Assembly: GCA_002104895.1 (NCBI GenBank)
Contig: MCFG01000058.1
Location: forward strand, 70,001 to 87,500
Source: Anaeromyces robustus
Lineage: Eukaryota > Neocallimastigomycota > Neocallimastigomycetes > Neocallimastigales > Neocallimastigaceae
Length of the DNA stretch: 17,500 nt
Direction of reading: 5' to 3'
The position numbers and the translations under genes were made by a program. The notes under the pieces were generated by a model. The model saw only the letters and a program-made list of their open reading frames with translations, did no database searches and was not told the origin of the DNA. Shown here in pieces: positions 14,476-17,500 of this stretch; position 1 is the first letter of the stretch, and each line of letters begins with the position of its first letter.

Positions 14476-16050
14476 TTATTCAGTTTTGCAAGAATCTATG
14501 GCTGCAATATATTTTTTAAATTGGTCTCTACAAGTATTATACCATTTAGTATTAGTTTCATCTGAAACCTTTATACAAACATCAATAAGATTAGAGGCTT
14601 TTTCTAATAAATTATTACACTCTTCAGAAATACTTTCAGCATCTAATGGATAACTCATAGAGGAACATGCTAAATCATCAGTAGCTTCAGAAAATGTTTT
14701 ACCAGCAAGTTCTGCAACATCATCAAGCCATTTATTAGCTTCAATGGAGTTATCATTGACATATTGTTTCATAGTACGTGTAAGAATTTTTTTTAATAAG
14801 AAATTAGACATTTTGAACATATTTAAACTATTCTCTAAAAGTGATTTTTCATTTTCAGTTAATTCTCGTTTTGAGTTATCATCATCTTTGTCTTCATTAT
14901 CACTATCTAAATCATCATCAAAGTCATCATAATCATTATTTGGATTTTCTGAAGCTTCTTTGATTTCATTTATAGAATCACCAATGAAATCTAAAGTTAT
15001 CTTTATTTTTTTAGAACAAGATTCTAAATTATTTTTAGAAATTTTCATTAAGACATTACAATTATACCAAGTAATACCAGTATCAACTAAGGGTCCTTGG
15101 AAAGAATTAATTGAATTTAAATTTATTGGATTTTTCATATGTCCGTTAAGTAAAGTTGCAACACTTCTTAATAAATCTTTACTGATATCACGAATTTCTA
15201 TTTTTTTTTTTATTTTTATAATAATTTTTATATAAATAAATAATAAATGGATTTAAAAATTAAAATTCATTGAATAAAAATTTATAAAAATCATTGTACA
15301 AAAAAAATATAAAAAAAAATTATAAAAAAAATTATAAAAAAAAATACAGAAAGAATTACATTATAATAAATGCTTATTAACTTTTAAAATTAAAAAATTT
15401 AAAACATTTATAAATCAAGATTAATTAATACTTTAAATTTTTCTTATAAATAAAAAAAAGTATATTTATTTTATTATATACATATTTTCTTTTGTAAATA
15501 CCTCTATTAAAATTAGCACCATGTGATAAAGGTACAGATTCAATAATATTTACAAGATTTTCGACACTTGGGTCAAACATACGACAAATTTCAATTACAT
15601 CTTTTGGATTACATGGTGGTTTTGCTGTTATAGAAAACTTAGTTGCATTTGATGAAATTAAAGAAACGGCGTTATCTTTTTTAATTTTTGAATTTTATTT
15701 CGATTTATTAATTTATTTTATTTTTGATAATATATTTTATTATTATATATAAATAGAAAACAAAGAGATTATAAAAATTAATATAAATTAAATAAATGAA
15801 AATAATTATTTTATATAATTAAATGTTGCATTTATTTTATTGTTATTTTTATTCTTATTTTTTAATTTTTTTTTTTTTTTAATTATTTATTATTTATTCT
15901 ACCTAATCTTTGGAAAAAAGTTTCATGATTGAAATTTTCATGAGACATGAATAATTTTTCATTTGGCTTATTGATATCTTCAATTAATTTTACAATTTTA
16001 TTTATGAATTTTTTTAATACAATTTCTAAATCTTGTTCTTTTTTCGTCAT
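14476..16050 (-). CDS. GCIP / cyclin-D1-binding-protein-1-like protein (frame break at junction 1)
   Basis: Similar to the Grap2/cyclin-D-interacting (GCIP, CCNDBP1) family, helical proteins linked in animals to cyclin D and HLH-protein binding; the fungal role is unclear. Exons (complement): 16050-15903, about 15676-15502, 15197-14476. Family-like features are NHETFFQRL at the end of exon 1, LISSNATKFSITAKPPCNP in exon 2 (animal homologues have a similar SKPP segment), DTGITWYNC in exon 3, and an acidic run of Asp/Glu (about 14868-14940) in mid-protein. The predicted length near 345 residues resembles animal CCNDBP1. Problem: exon 1 ends in phase 1 (G|GTAGAA), but the only AG before the conserved exon 2 segment (15677) gives an entry phase that hits a stop. 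Either one extra base sits in the 4-nt homopolymer near 15660-15663, or splicing uses the AG at 15625, which restores frame (330 residues) but drops the conserved segment. Exon 3 is solid; assignment to the family is moderate. Confidence 0.65.
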
Positions 16051-16104
16051 TGTTATTATATTTCCTTGGATATTTTATTAAAATTTTAAAAACAAATATT
16101 TTTA

Positions 16105-16137
<33 letters not shown>

Positions 16138-16228
16138 ATTGGTTACACAAAATTTTAATAAGCCTATAAAAACTATTTAAAATTTTAAATATATATTTTT
16201 TATATCATTATTTTAATTAAAATAATTA

Positions 16229-16272
<44 letters not shown>

Positions 16273-16343
16273 AAAAATAAATAAATAGATAAATAAATAA
16301 TAAATAAATAGATAAATAAATAATAAATAAATAAATAAATTAA

Positions 16344-16394
<51 letters not shown>

Positions 16395-17301
16395 AAAAAG
16401 AGAAAATCAGTGAATAGAATAAATTAGAATAAATAAATAAGTAAATAAATGTTTTAAGGGTACATTCAAGTGCTTTATTAATTTATTAATAACAAAAACA
16501 AATAATTAGCATTTGTCTTTTATATTAATAATTACTATTTAAAATACTATGAGAAGATTAACAGTATATTATAATTATAAACATTTATTGATAAAGGTAA
16601 TGTAAAAAATTATAATTTTTACTACATTAAAATTAAAATGTAATTTATGAATGTATGTTGTTATATAGCTTTTATTAACAAAATGTTTTTTTTTTTTAAG
16701 AAAATATTTACAAAAAAATATTATTCTATTTATTTTGATAGATAATAAATATAAATAAAGAACATGCTTTTGTAATTTTTTATAATATAAATATACAATA
16801 TCCAATTTTTTTTAAATACGTATTATAAAGAATTGTAAATCAAAATAGCAATTTTTAGTTTTATTTTAAAGCATATATATAGATATTTTTTTTTATTATA
16901 TTGAAATTTAAAATGAAATTTGAAACTTTATTAAATATTAAAAAAAAAAAAATTAATTTAATATTAGGGTTAATACATTAAAAATCTATATTTATTATTT
17001 AATTAATATTTTTTATTTCTTTATCTTGTAATTGACTAATATATATATTATAAGTTATAAAATTATATATTAAATTATGTCAAATTAAATTAATAACTTT
17101 TTTTTATTTTTTTTTTTATATTTATTTATCTTATATAGCTTTATTTAACAATAATAAATTTTCAAATTTATTTTAAATATTAGTGTTATAGTAAGTAAGT
17201 ATATTATACATTATTAGTATTATTATGTATTATTTTTTTTTATTTTTAGATAAAATATTATTTATTCTCATTAAAAGTATTATTATTTTTTTGATATAAA
17301 G
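16051..17301. other. Divergent intergenic region, no gene seen
   Basis: Lies between two divergently transcribed genes (minus-strand GCIP-like and the plus-strand partial gene), so both promoters should be here. It contains an A run (16119-16136), a long imperfect (AAAT)n tract and otherwise unstructured AT-rich sequence. A 76-codon minus-strand frame at 16575-16805 is compositional noise. Confidence 0.7.
16213..16395. repeat. Imperfect (AAAT)n tract
   Basis: About 180 nt of AAAT units interrupted by ATAGAT, AATAAT and TTAAT variants. More degenerate, hence probably older, than the pure tract at 5561-5697. Confidence 0.9.
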
Positions 17302-17500
17302 ATGACTCCTTCAGGACATCCAAAAAAAAATCTTGTTTTACTTGGTGAAGGCTTCTCATATTTAGTAAAACAATGGGATGAAAATCAAACTGGAATACTT
17401 CCAACATTTTTAAATGAAAATAAAACTGTTCCTTTTAATAATTTAAATAGAATGGCAAAAGAAGGATCTTCAGGAACATTAATGATTGAAAAATGGAATT
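17302..17500 (+). CDS. Unrecognised protein, N-terminal 66 residues (3' partial)
   Basis: Open frame from ATG at 17302 to the window edge, starting MTPSGHPKKNLVLLGEGF and continuing into the next codon. Its composition is protein-like (Gly, Trp, Pro, charged residues) and its bases less AT-skewed than the flanks, so it is a real exon. A short hydrophobic strand (NLVLL) followed by GEG, then LNRMAKEGSSGTLM, loosely recalls the start of alkaline-phosphatase-superfamily metalloenzymes (strand, motif, then a NLxRLAxEG helix), but the metal-binding Asp expected after the strand is not evident. I do not recognise the family with confidence. Upstream, ATTTTTAG at 17242-17249 could be a 5' UTR splice acceptor. 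It is the only plus-strand gene, divergent from the GCIP-like gene. Confidence 0.75.
   Translation, partial: MTPSGHPKKNLVLLGEGFSYLVKQWDENQTGILPTFLNENKTVPFNNLNRMAKEGSSGTLMIEKWN

Noticed and set aside
14744-15235. Two plus-strand Ser/Phe-rich frames
   Set aside because: Antisense to exon 3 of the GCIP-like gene; the serine run is the complement of its acidic Asp/Glu stretch.
16575-16805. 76-codon minus-strand Ile/Phe/Lys-rich frame
   Set aside because: Composition equals translated AT-rich background, with no recognisable motif or splice-linked partner.

Overview
The window is nuclear DNA of an extremely AT-rich eukaryote. Genes are broken up by many short introns, and intergenic DNA and introns are full of A/T homopolymers and (AAAT)n, (AAT)n and (AT)n microsatellites. 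An SPX-ankyrin protein of the fungal Pho81/NUC-2 type, A-rich start contexts and an Asn/Thr-rich insert point to an AT-rich fungus. Anaerobic gut fungi (Neocallimastigomycota: Piromyces, Neocallimastix, Anaeromyces and relatives) fit best. This is inference from architecture and composition; a dictyostelid fits less well because of the Pho81 layout.

Four genes lie on the minus strand and one on the plus strand. I assembled the exons by hand from frame, GT..AG borders and family conservation. (1) 3716..1: Pho81-like phosphate-signalling protein with SPX and about seven ankyrin repeats, running off the left edge before the expected GDPD-like region. Its first exon is only 6 nt (Met-Lys). (2) 9802..6040: a complete 14-exon, 551-residue DASS (CitT/DiT1-type) anion transporter with an unusual four-cysteine segment after its first membrane helices. 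(3) 13043..11155: a complete 7-exon, 328-residue PlsC-type lysophospholipid acyltransferase. (4) 16050..14476: a GCIP/cyclin-D1-binding-protein-like protein in three exons, whose first junction does not keep frame as the sequence stands. (5) 17302..17500, plus strand: the first 66 residues of an unrecognised protein.

Intergenic spaces are 1.2-2.3 kb and hold simple repeats, a tandem repeat built around a 12-bp palindrome (13666-14112), and an 11-bp-stem hairpin about 110 nt upstream of the acyltransferase. I saw no rRNA, tRNA, CRISPR array or coding mobile element. No operon logic applies. The only thematic link is that an SPX regulator and a DASS-superfamily anion transporter are neighbours; fungal phosphate carriers of the Pho87/90/91 type fuse these two domain families.
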